Part shown: piece after piece, positions 13,823 to 19,929 of the stretch
Layout: each line of letters starts with the position of its first letter
Numbering within the stretch: the stretch's first letter is position 1
Source: Proteobacteria bacterium UBA5122
Lineage (GTDB): Bacteria > Pseudomonadota > Gammaproteobacteria > Tenderiales > Tenderiaceae
DNA length: 19,929 nt
NCBI GenBank assembly: GCA_002415485.1
Contig: DHYU01000042.1
Location: 27,845 to 47,773 of the forward strand
Direction of reading: 5' to 3'
Made by a program: the position numbers and the translations under genes
Notes under the pieces: generated by a model
The model's input: only the letters and a program-made list of their open reading frames with translations
What the model was told of the DNA's origin: nothing
Database searches by the model: none

Positions 13823-15952
13823 CTATCGCTGTTTATGAGAGAGATTATTGATAAGTAAACGCTGACTATCTGAAGCCCGCACCAATTCCAACTCAAGCAT
13901 GCCCTTCATCACTTCAGGCGGATTGCGCGTATCTTCCCACACGTTCACTTCAAATGGACCGACACCAAAGGCCTTGTTATCACGCATCTTCCATTCAAAC
14001 TCGCCGAGTACCATATTGCGCATTGTGGTTGCCTGAAACAGCTCCTGATAGTCCCGCATGATATTGACGATCCCACGCGTACCGTCGGCGTTGGCATCAG
14101 AGGTAAACATCTTGGGAAAATACATCAGGTCCCCAGCCTCATAGGCCAACGCAAACCCTTGGACCAGACTGCTGGCGTCATAAACGGAAATCGCTATCGT
14201 GCCCGCATCTTTTTTCGGGGATGACTTAACAGCCTTCTCTTGATCGACCACAGATTGCTGGGCCTCCGGCTCAGCCGATGATGGCTCGGGGCGCGTAGAC
14301 TCTGCAACGCTAGGTTTTGGAGTGGTGGTTTTAGAGGGCGCCTGCTGCACTTGTTTGGATACTGGCGGTATCTCGGCCCCCGCAGCTGGCTTTGGCTGCG
14401 CCTTCGCAACCTCCTTCGGTTCAGTGACTGCCTTAACATTCGGCTGCGATGCTGCCTTTTCCGCAGGCGCGGCAGGCACCACAGGCGCCGGGGGTTTTTG
14501 CAGCGGCACCTCGTCAGATGCCGAGACGGGTTCAGCAGAAGACACTTCATCCACCTGCTCGCCCCCCCGATCCACCTCTGGCGCGGACTCATCGACCGTC
14601 ACCAGCGAGTCGACGACCGCGCCCCCATCCTCGGTTTGCACAACCGGTGGTTGCGGCGCCAGGAATGCGTGCTCGCGATTGCCAAAGCCCTCGCTAAGAA
14701 TCAAATACGTGCCCATGGCACAGACCAGCAGGGTGCCCGCGATACTGCTCCAGACTGCACGCCCAAATCGCTTTTGCGGCCGAGGCATAAATTCAGGCGC
14801 GTCATCGTGATAGAAGCCATCTTCGTCGATCAACTCAGAAGAGGGCCTGTGTGGCGCGCTCGTTGCTACCTTGTCGTTGTCCGAAACCGACGTCGATGCA
14901 GGCGTCGGCAAATCCGGTACTTCGTGTGGCAAAGCATCCCGAGGCACCTCATCATTCTGCCCCAGTTCGAGGTCGTCCTTGCCCTCCGCCGCCACACGAC
15001 TGTCGCCTGCGACCGGTGGATCAACCTCAGGCACAGGCGCTGCGACCTCCGTCTGCGCAAACGTTTGCCCCGGCTCAGGCAACGGCGCCAACACCGGCAC
15101 ATCATCCGATGCCAGCAAGGCACGTCCATTCCAGACACCGCCCGCCTCGGCATTGAATTCCGCCAACACCGATTCGACCAAGGCCTGGTCGATATCACGA
15201 CGTTCAGCCAAATAGCCTGCCAACAACAAACGGTCTGCCAGGATATTGATCAGCCGGGGATTTCCGCCCGTCGCCCGGTAAATCAAGGCCAAGGCGTCAC
15301 CATCAAACGATGGTTCGCCGTGCCAATTGGCCGCCCGCAAACGACACTCGATATAACCCCGCGTCTCCTCAGCAGAGATCGGTTTTAGATGGCAGGCCGC
15401 AATCACCCGTTGCGTCAGCTGCTCCAGGCTGGGGTCCGCCAGGATCTGCTTGAGCTGCTGTTGACCGATGAGTACGGTCTGCACCAGCAAACGATTTTCT
15501 TCCTGAAAGTTGGACAACATGCGCAATTCTTCCAGCGAACGACGCGGCAGGTTTTGCGCCTCATCCACCACCAGCAACACATGTTTGCCCTGCTGAGCCT
15601 GCTGCCGAAAAAACCGCTCCAGCGTGCTGATGTAATCTGCCTTGGAACTCCCGGACACACGCACACCAAAGGCATCAGCCACAGCGCGCAGCACATCGTC
15701 AGCTTCGAGATTGGTATTAGCGATAGTGGCAACAGTCACCCGCTGACTGGAAAGCTCGGCCAACAGCGCCTGAATCAACATGCTCTTGCCGGTACCGGGC
15801 ACCCCGGTGATCACAACAAAGCCCTGTCCCTGCTGCAGGCCGTAGCGCAAATAGGCCAGACCACGGGAATGACCGCTGCTGGCGAAGAAAAACTTCGGAT
15901 CTGGGGTTAGACGAAAGGGCGTGGTACTAAGCCGATAAAAGTCGGTGTACAT
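13823..15952 (-). CDS. ExeA/GspA-like AAA ATPase with membrane anchor and NTF2-like C-terminal domain
   Basis: A 709-residue protein. The first 270 residues match the ExeA/GspA/MshM and PEP-CTERM-locus ATPase family: MYTDFYRLSTTPFRLTPDP, Walker A GVPGTGKS (50-57), Walker B LLVVDEA (126-132), QRV in the sensor region and GGNPRLINIL (229-238). An acidic, Pro-rich linker runs to about 395. A single transmembrane helix at 399-420 follows positive residues (RPQKRFGR), so the ATPase is cytoplasmic. A Pro/Ala/Lys-rich periplasmic stretch leads to a globular domain at 595-705 (VQGFALAYEAGDLMYFPKMF, YQELFQATTMRNMVLGEF) that resembles NTF2/SnoaL folds. Such proteins help assemble or gate secretion machines across peptidoglycan. 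Typical family members lack this tail. First gene of the operon, driven by the promoter at 16002-16007. Confidence 0.87.
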   Translation of the reverse strand: MYTDFYRLSTTPFRLTPDPKFFFASSGHSRGLAYLRYGLQQGQGFVVITGVPGTGKSMLIQALLAELSSQRVTVATIANTNLEADDVLRAVADAFGVRVSGSSKADYISTLERFFRQQAQQGKHVLLVVDEAQNLPRRSLEELRMLSNFQEENRLLVQTVLIGQQQLKQILADPSLEQLTQRVIAACHLKPISAEETRGYIECRLRAANWHGEPSFDGDALALIYRATGGNPRLINILADRLLLAGYLAERRDIDQALVESVLAEFNAEAGGVWNGRALLASDDVPVLAPLPEPGQTFAQTEVAAPVPEVDPPVAGDSRVAAEGKDDLELGQNDEVPRDALPHEVPDLPTPASTSVSDNDKVATSAPHRPSSELIDEDGFYHDDAPEFMPRPQKRFGRAVWSSIAGTLLVCAMGTYLILSEGFGNREHAFLAPQPPVVQTEDGGAVVDSLVTVDESAPEVDRGGEQVDEVSSAEPVSASDEVPLQKPPAPVVPAAPAEKAASQPNVKAVTEPKEVAKAQPKPAAGAEIPPVSKQVQQAPSKTTTPKPSVAESTRPEPSSAEPEAQQSVVDQEKAVKSSPKKDAGTIAISVYDASSLVQGFALAYEAGDLMYFPKMFTSDANADGTRGIVNIMRDYQELFQATTMRNMVLGEFEWKMRDNKAFGVGPFEVNVWEDTRNPPEVMKGMLELELVRASDSQRLLINNLSHKQR

Positions 15953-16001
15953 AATCTCGTTTTCAATTGGCCGGCGTACGACTGAACGCTAATTCCGACA
16001 A

Positions 16002-16007
16002 ATTATA
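16002..16007 (-). promoter_or_regulatory. -10 box (TATAAT) of the ATPase operon promoter
   Basis: A perfect TATAAT on the minus strand, 50 bases upstream of the ATPase start. The -35 region (GTGAAT with a 17-base spacer) is a poor match, so an activator may be needed. It lies in the 114-base gap after the HPt-receiver gene. Confidence 0.5.
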
Positions 16008-16066
16008 CGGCATTCGGCTGTCACATTCACGCCGCCTTTATCGCCATCCAAACTCAACTGATGACG

Positions 16067-16843
16067 CTAAGACGATTTCGCCTTCTCCAGCATCTCAACC
16101 ACCACTGAATTCAGTTGTTGACCCATTTGTGGACTCCGCTGAATCACCACGTCCGGGTCGCTGGCGCGCCGTATATTCACCTCTTGGCTTGAGGTCATCA
16201 TCACAATGCGGATATGACGATTGATACAATCGGACGCCCGCACCGCCGCGATCACGCCCTCGGCATTCAGAGTCTTCGCCTCTTTGGCCGTGACCAGCAG
16301 ATCGTAACGGGTACGCAGCAACATACCCAAGGCCTCAAAACCGTCATCGACGACACCGATCTGGACCGGTAGCGATTTAAGCGCACTCTGGCACAACATC
16401 CGGGTATGTCGCGACGGTTCCACCATCAAAATCAACATGCGGTCCTTTTGCAGTGAATAGCGCAACTCCGCCAACTCACGTTCAAACTCGGCAAAGTCTT
16501 CCACTCCCTGCCGCGCTTGTTCCACCACTTGGCGAATCAGGTCGGTAAACTGCAGCAACAAATTGATGACCTCTGCCGACACCTCGCCCCGACTCAGATC
16601 GAGCCTGCTCAACTGATCTTCAATATCGTGGCAAATCACACTCACAACCTGGAGACTATGCGTCCCGGCTGAACCCTTGGTGCTGTGCACCAGGCGATAC
16701 AACTCTTCAAAACCATCGTTCGACTGTTTTAGCGCCAGAATCAACTGCTCGATATCATCACATCGCGCCGGCAGCTCTGCGAGGTAAGTATTTCGCAGAC
16801 GAGCAAGTAACTGTTGTGCTTGATTTATATTCATTCCAGCCAT
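16067..16843 (-). CDS. HPt domain protein with degenerate C-terminal receiver domain
   Basis: A 258-residue cytoplasmic protein. Residues 5-125 form a helical HPt domain; LVHSTKGSAG (51-60) carries the phosphorylatable His53 followed by the usual Lys-Gly. Residues 135-255 have the alternating pattern of a CheY-like receiver (LILMVEPSRHTRML, VVDDGFEALGML, YDLLVTAKEA, IRIVMMTSS), but the acidic pocket is Glu142-Pro143 instead of Asp-Asp, the phospho-acceptor Asp is replaced by Ala186, and the conserved Lys is Arg236. The switch Thr217 is kept. It therefore should accept phosphate only on the HPt half, with the pseudoreceiver used for binding. ATG 16843 has GAAAGG six bases upstream; ATG 16834 is an alternative. 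No histidine kinase is encoded in the window. Confidence 0.82.
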   Translation of the reverse strand: MAGMNINQAQQLLARLRNTYLAELPARCDDIEQLILALKQSNDGFEELYRLVHSTKGSAGTHSLQVVSVICHDIEDQLSRLDLSRGEVSAEVINLLLQFTDLIRQVVEQARQGVEDFAEFERELAELRYSLQKDRMLILMVEPSRHTRMLCQSALKSLPVQIGVVDDGFEALGMLLRTRYDLLVTAKEAKTLNAEGVIAAVRASDCINRHIRIVMMTSSQEVNIRRASDPDVVIQRSPQMGQQLNSVVVEMLEKAKSS

Positions 16844-16981
16844 GTCACGCCTTTCCCTTCACAACACGATCCCATCATCTTCAAGTTCATATCATTCGTT
16901 TAGATCCAAATACAAGCATCTTGCCCAATTTTCCACTGGCGCAGGGCCTGTTATCATGGCACGCAAGATTTTAGGATCACC

Positions 16982-17443
16982 ATGCCCCACACCCACACAC
17001 CTTTCTGGCGCGCCAAGCCGCTCGCCCAACTCAGCCGCCAGCAATGGGAGCAACTCTGCGACCACTGCGGGCGCTGCTGCCTGGCAAAACTGGAAGACGA
17101 AGACAACGGCGACATCTACTTTACCGACATCGCCTGCCGCCTGCTCGACCTCCAAAGCTGTCGCTGCAGCGACTACCGTAACCGCCGCCGCAAGGTTGCC
17201 GATTGCCTGCGCCTCAGCATGGATCATCCGGAATACTTCGATGCACTGCCCGATAGCTGCGCCTACCGCCGCTTGTATCACGGCCTCGACCTGTTACCCT
17301 GGCACCCACTGATCAGCGGCAACCCCAACAGCGTGCACGAGGCCGGCATCTCCGTGCGCGGCCGCTGTATCTCGGAACTCGACGCCCCGGACGCGGACCT
17401 AGAAGACCATATTATCTACTTTGACGACACACTACGACCCTGA
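16982..17443 (+). CDS. ycgN: YcgN/UPF0260 family cysteine-cluster protein
   Basis: A 153-residue protein that fits UPF0260 over its whole length: FWRAKPLAQLSRQQWEQLCD at the start, the metal-binding cluster CDHCGRCC (26-33), then ACRLLDLQSCRC (51-62), ADCLRL (73-78), the YRRLYHGLDLLPWHPL stretch and SGNPNSVHEAGISV. The cysteines (26, 29, 32, 33, 52, 60, 62, 75) suggest a zinc or iron-sulfur site; no reaction is established for the family. AGGATC precedes the ATG. It is divergent from the HPt-receiver gene and is followed nine bases later by an outer membrane protein gene, with which it probably shares a transcript. Confidence 0.92.
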   Translation: MPHTHTPFWRAKPLAQLSRQQWEQLCDHCGRCCLAKLEDEDNGDIYFTDIACRLLDLQSCRCSDYRNRRRKVADCLRLSMDHPEYFDALPDSCAYRRLYHGLDLLPWHPLISGNPNSVHEAGISVRGRCISELDAPDADLEDHIIYFDDTLRP

Positions 17444-17452
17444 GACTCAAAC

Positions 17453-18064
17453 ATGAGTAAGATATTCCGCATCGGCAAACACCTCACCCTCAGCGCCAGT
17501 CTGTTGATCAGCCTGTGGGGCACCACCATCCACGCTGCCAGCAACGGCATGAATTTCACCAACGAGAGTTTCGAACTGAGTTACGACGCCAATCCGAGTG
17601 AACTGCCATATCTGGGCAACAGCAACCTCCACTACGACCTGTTGATCTCCAACGAAAATCACCCGCGCAGCGTACTGATCACGATCGATGCCGAACCTGC
17701 CAAGTGGCGTAAAACCTGGCCCGAATCGCACTTCATGATCGCACCGAATTTTCAACTGCTGACCGTCGACTATCTGGATAAATTGTGGCTGGCGCCGGCC
17801 GCCGGCATGATCGCCCGCAAACGCTTCATCCCACTATGGAATGATCACCACAGCCTGATCGAAGGCCGCCTTAACCTGTCGCCCGGCTTTTTGGCTCTCG
17901 GTGACGGCGGCACCGTCTGGGGCTCAGAGCTCGCCGTCACCCAGCCCATCCTCCCCGAGCTCAGCGCCCGTCTTGGCCTGCGCTTCATCAAGGCCAAACG
18001 CGATGGCGTCAACATGGGCAAACTGGACCAGGGCATCTTCATCGGCATGGAGCACAACTTCTAA
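17453..18064 (+). CDS. YfaZ-like outer membrane protein
   Basis: A 203-residue exported protein with a signal peptide ending TIHA at 25-28. The mature part reads as beta-strands with polar/hydrophobic alternation (SFELSYDA, LHYDLLIS, LIEGRLNLSPGFLALG, ELSARLGLRFIKAKRD) and ends GIFIGMEHNF, with a terminal Phe typical of outer membrane barrels. Size and strand pattern resemble the YfaZ family, but I rate that as a likeness rather than an identification. It starts nine bases after ycgN and its stop codon overlaps the next ATG by one base (TAATG), so the three genes are probably translated from one mRNA. Function unknown. Confidence 0.7.
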   Translation: MSKIFRIGKHLTLSASLLISLWGTTIHAASNGMNFTNESFELSYDANPSELPYLGNSNLHYDLLISNENHPRSVLITIDAEPAKWRKTWPESHFMIAPNFQLLTVDYLDKLWLAPAAGMIARKRFIPLWNDHHSLIEGRLNLSPGFLALGDGGTVWGSELAVTQPILPELSARLGLRFIKAKRDGVNMGKLDQGIFIGMEHNF

Positions 18065-18864
18065 TGCAGTACGACCTCAACACCCTCAGCCGGATTTTGA
18101 TCGACGTCGCCCAACAGGAGCTGATGCCACGCTTTAACAAGATCGGCCACAGCTTCAAGGCCGACGGCAGCTTCGTCACCGAGGCCGACCTCGCCGCCCA
18201 GGCCGCCATCCAACAGGCGCTGAAGGCTCAGTATCCCGACATCCCCTTCCTCGGCGAAGAGATGCCCGAGGCCGAGCAGCAGGCGCTGATCGAAAACCCC
18301 GGCGACGGCCTGTGGATCCTCGACCCGCTCGACGGCACCAGCAACTACGCCAGCGGCATCCCCTACTTCGCCGTCTCGTTGGCCCTGCTCGACCGCGACG
18401 GCATCCGCCTCGGCATCGTCTACGCCCCCAGCTATGACGAATGTTTCACCGCCGCACGCGGCCAGGGCAGCTACCTCAACGGCCGCCGCCTCGGCGACGA
18501 CCTGCCCGGCAGCCCACTGAAAAAAGGCATCGGCCTCGTCGATTACAAACGCCTGCCCGCCGAGCTCGCCGGCCGCCTGGCGCAGAACGCCCCCTACAGC
18601 TCACAGCGCAGCTTCGGCTCCGTCGCCCTCGACTGGTGCTGGCTCGCCGCCGGTCGTTGTCACGTCTACCTGCACGGCAAACAACGCATCTGGGACTACG
18701 GCGCCGGCGAACTGATCCACCGCGAGGCCGGTGGCCACTCGACGACACTGGACGGCGAACGCCTGTTTCAACCCACGCTGCAGCCGCGCTCCGCCGTCGG
18801 CGCGCTGGATGACACCCTATTCAAACAATGGACCCAATGGCTGCAGATCCCCGGCCATCGATAA
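18064..18864 (+). CDS. Inositol-monophosphatase-family phosphatase
   Basis: A 266-residue Mg2+-dependent sugar/inositol phosphatase. Metal ligands are visible: GEE (Glu65, Glu66), WILDPLDGTSNY (84-95, with Asp87 and Asp90) and IWDYGAGELI (209-218, with Asp211). The VTEADLAAQ stretch (38-46) is also conserved. Possible substrates include inositol phosphate, histidinol phosphate, NADP or 3'-phosphoadenosine compounds; the motifs do not decide among them. Expected length of the family is 250-280, so it is complete. The ATG overlaps the previous stop by one base, which implies translational coupling. Seventy-one bases separate it from the next gene. Confidence 0.9.
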   Translation: MQYDLNTLSRILIDVAQQELMPRFNKIGHSFKADGSFVTEADLAAQAAIQQALKAQYPDIPFLGEEMPEAEQQALIENPGDGLWILDPLDGTSNYASGIPYFAVSLALLDRDGIRLGIVYAPSYDECFTAARGQGSYLNGRRLGDDLPGSPLKKGIGLVDYKRLPAELAGRLAQNAPYSSQRSFGSVALDWCWLAAGRCHVYLHGKQRIWDYGAGELIHREAGGHSTTLDGERLFQPTLQPRSAVGALDDTLFKQWTQWLQIPGHR

Positions 18865-18874
18865 CCAGCAAGCC

Positions 18875-18904
18875 TTAACAGCCTGCCCCGGAATCTGGAA
18901 TAAT
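18875..18904 (+). promoter_or_regulatory. Possible sigma70 promoter for the two-helix membrane protein
   Basis: TTAACA (18875-18880), an 18-base spacer and AATAAT (18899-18904). Both boxes match five of six consensus bases. Transcription would start about 25 bases ahead of the ATG at 18936. Confidence 0.45.
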
Positions 18905-18935
18905 CAGCCCTCATCCGCATTGATACTGACCGACG

Positions 18936-19517
18936 ATGAAAGACAAACAAACCAAACGCACCCAACGCAAGGCGCTGCTGCGCCAATTTGAATCCACGTT
19001 CGATCTCTACCGCCTCGACTACAAGACCCGCACCAAACGCGGCAAGGACGAGGCGCGCCTGGTCGGCGTCGGTGTTGCCGCCGTGCTCTATCTGATCGTC
19101 TTCGGCCTGGTCTACTTCGCCTGGAGCAAGGGCACCATCGACGGCACACTGATGAACAAGGTCGTCTGGATCATCATGATCCCCACCTCCATCGTCGGCG
19201 CACTCGCCTGGCTGATCTCAGTCAACCGCAAGGAATTCCCCGTGCGCGAAGACATCCGCGCCCACGTCACCCAGTTTGAAGGTGACAGCGGCCTGCTGTG
19301 GCGCTACGCCCCCGCCCTCAACCAACTCGAGCTGAAAAAGATCGACATCGAAGGCCTGATCGAGGCCTCACAGGAAGGCCGCCTGATCAAAATGGCGCCC
19401 GAAGACATCTGCGCCACCATCCGCGCGCTGCACACCGCACTGCAGGACGGCGACATCAAACCCGCCCTCATCGACCAGGTGGAACAAAACCTCGCCGCGC
19501 TCAAAACCGCTGCTTGA
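18936..19517 (+). CDS. Unrecognised inner membrane protein with two transmembrane helices
   Basis: A 193-residue protein I cannot assign. A highly basic N-terminus (KDKQTKRTQRKALLRQFES, then RTKRGKDEARL) precedes two hydrophobic helices at about 43-63 and 75-95 joined by a short loop (SKGTIDGTLMN). The positive-inside rule puts both ends in the cytoplasm. The C-terminal 95 residues are soluble and mostly helical (LNQLELKKIDIEGLIEASQE, DICATIRALHTALQDGD, LIDQVEQNLAALK), which could serve for contact with a partner. No enzyme motif is visible. It has its own possible promoter, a weak ribosome binding site, and its TGA stop lies within the -35 box of the riboswitch promoter. A frame with consistent GC-rich codon use supports it being a real gene. 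Confidence 0.75.
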   Translation: MKDKQTKRTQRKALLRQFESTFDLYRLDYKTRTKRGKDEARLVGVGVAAVLYLIVFGLVYFAWSKGTIDGTLMNKVVWIIMIPTSIVGALAWLISVNRKEFPVREDIRAHVTQFEGDSGLLWRYAPALNQLELKKIDIEGLIEASQEGRLIKMAPEDICATIRALHTALQDGDIKPALIDQVEQNLAALKTAA

Positions 19518-19542
19518 CTCCCAACCACACCCTGCGTATCGT
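19514..19542 (+). promoter_or_regulatory. Sigma70 promoter of the cobalamin riboswitch transcript
   Basis: TTGACT (19514-19519), exactly 17 bases, then TATCGT (19537-19542). The -35 box covers the TGA stop of the preceding gene. Transcription should start near 19549, just ahead of the riboswitch. Confidence 0.65.
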
Positions 19543-19554
19543 TGCGCCTCCATT

Positions 19555-19800
19555 TTGCTTCCGGTGTTCGCGAGCCTAGCCTGGCCCGCGGATTAAACGG
19601 GAAGTCGGTGTGAGTGGTTACTTAGCCCGCTCGATCCCGACGCTGCCCCCGCAACGGTAAGTGAGTTAACAGACATCAACATGCCACTGCGCATAACTCC
19701 TGCACATAGACGTGCAGAGTCGTGTGGGAAGGCGATGCCTGGAGCAGCTCCCACTGTTCACTCACGAGCCCGGAGACCGGCCTGAGGCGTAACCGGTGTG
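19555..19800 (+). promoter_or_regulatory. Cobalamin riboswitch
   Basis: The aptamer landmarks are in order: CCGGT at 19561-19565 pairing with ACCGG at 19792-19796 to close the structure; ATTAAACGGGAAGTCGGTG in the core at 19593-19611; CGCTGCCCCCGCAACGGTAA at 19644-19663; GTGTGGGAAGGCGATGCCTG in the peripheral arm at 19722-19741; and the B12 box GAGCCCGGAGACCGGCC at 19766-19782. Adenosylcobalamin or related cobalamins bind such RNAs and turn off genes for cobalamin uptake or synthesis. The aptamer is followed by about 118 bases that hold the expression platform and the start of the regulated gene. The layout resembles the btuB leader of enterobacteria. Confidence 0.95.
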
Positions 19801-19918
19801 TCGCGGAGGGCGACGAAACCAGGGCGCAATAACCCTGCCATCCTGTATCCCGTTTTCCTTCCTCGACACGCTTTTATTGCTATTGCGCGGGTGAGCGCTG
19901 TATGAGGGAAAAATAATA
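19801..19918 (+). promoter_or_regulatory. Expression platform between riboswitch and start codon
   Basis: Three structures can be drawn: GTCGC (19800-19804) with GCGAC (19810-19814); CAGGG (19820-19824) with CCCTG (19833-19837); and GCGCAATA (19824-19831) with TATTGCGC (19881-19888). The last two compete for base 19824 and cannot both form fully. No strong T-tract terminator is seen, so control of translation, or of a downstream terminator, is more likely. GAGGGA at 19904-19909 is the ribosome binding site. Confidence 0.45.
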
Positions 19919-19929
19919 ATGAAACACCT
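19919..19929 (+). CDS. Start of a cobalamin-controlled gene, probably a BtuB-like TonB-dependent receptor
   Basis: Only ATG and two further full codons (Met-Lys-His) lie in the window. GAGGGA about nine bases upstream and the riboswitch in the leader make this a real start. Gammaproteobacterial genes directly after such a leader are most often btuB, but a cobalamin biosynthesis or transport gene is also possible. The protein sequence gives no help here. Confidence 0.55.

Noticed and set aside
13776..13896. Longer start for the beta-barrel gene
   Set aside because: The extra 40 codons overlap the ATPase gene and put the signal peptide in the middle of the protein. ATG 13776 has a strong ribosome binding site.
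14351..15388. 345-codon plus-strand frame opposite the ATPase gene
   Set aside because: Arg/His-rich, with no domain, and lies across the conserved AAA domain and linker of the minus-strand gene.
1..19929. CRISPR array, tRNA, rRNA, insertion sequence or phage attachment site
   Set aside because: I found no regular spaced repeats, no tRNA-like cloverleaf, no transposase or integrase frame, and no flanking direct repeats.

Overview
The window looks like chromosomal DNA from a GC-rich gammaproteobacterium. Support comes from a YcgN/UPF0260 protein, a YfaZ-like outer membrane protein, a GlyGly-CTERM (rhombosortase-type) tail, a GspA/ExeA-like ATPase and a cobalamin riboswitch with the gammaproteobacterial layout. 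An environmental or sulfur-oxidiser-like lineage is my guess; no rRNA or tRNA gene is present to settle it. I see no insertion sequence, integrase, phage gene or CRISPR array.

Layout. (a) 1-1124, minus: 5' part of a lipoprotein gene that runs off the left edge. (b) 1442-2560, minus: LuxR-type regulator, divergent from (c) across a 315-bp gap rich in inverted repeats. (c) 2876-7066, plus: a compact arsenosugar operon of a TVP38/TMEM64 membrane protein, radical SAM protein ArsS, arsenite methyltransferase ArsM and two glycosyltransferases of the TIGR04283 and TIGR04282 types. ArsM should methylate arsenite, ArsS should add the S-adenosylmethionine-derived adenosyl/ribosyl part, and the glycosyltransferases probably finish the sugar. 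(d) 7022-8512, minus: a secreted beta-propeller-like protein with a PKD-like domain and GlyGly-CTERM tail, overlapping the end of (c) tail to tail. (e) 8784-10208, plus: glutamate dehydrogenase, ending at a strong hairpin shared with (f).

(f) 10260-15952, minus: an envelope operon of a long ExeA/GspA-like AAA ATPase with a membrane anchor and an NTF2-like C-terminal domain, a small outer membrane beta-barrel, and a roughly 960-residue lipoprotein whose gene is split by one surplus base near 11805. (g) 16067-16843, minus: an HPt protein fused to a degenerate receiver domain. (h) 16982-18864, plus: ycgN-like gene, YfaZ-like outer membrane protein and an inositol-monophosphatase-family phosphatase. 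(i) 18936-19517, plus: an unrecognised two-helix membrane protein. (j) 19514-19929: a sigma70-type promoter, a cobalamin riboswitch and the first codons of a gene, probably a BtuB-like TonB-dependent receptor.

The least standard parts are the ATPase/beta-barrel/lipoprotein operon with the neighbouring HPt-pseudoreceiver gene, and the divergent LuxR/arsenosugar control region. The rest matches known families, although experimental knowledge of arsenosugar and GlyGly-CTERM systems is thin.
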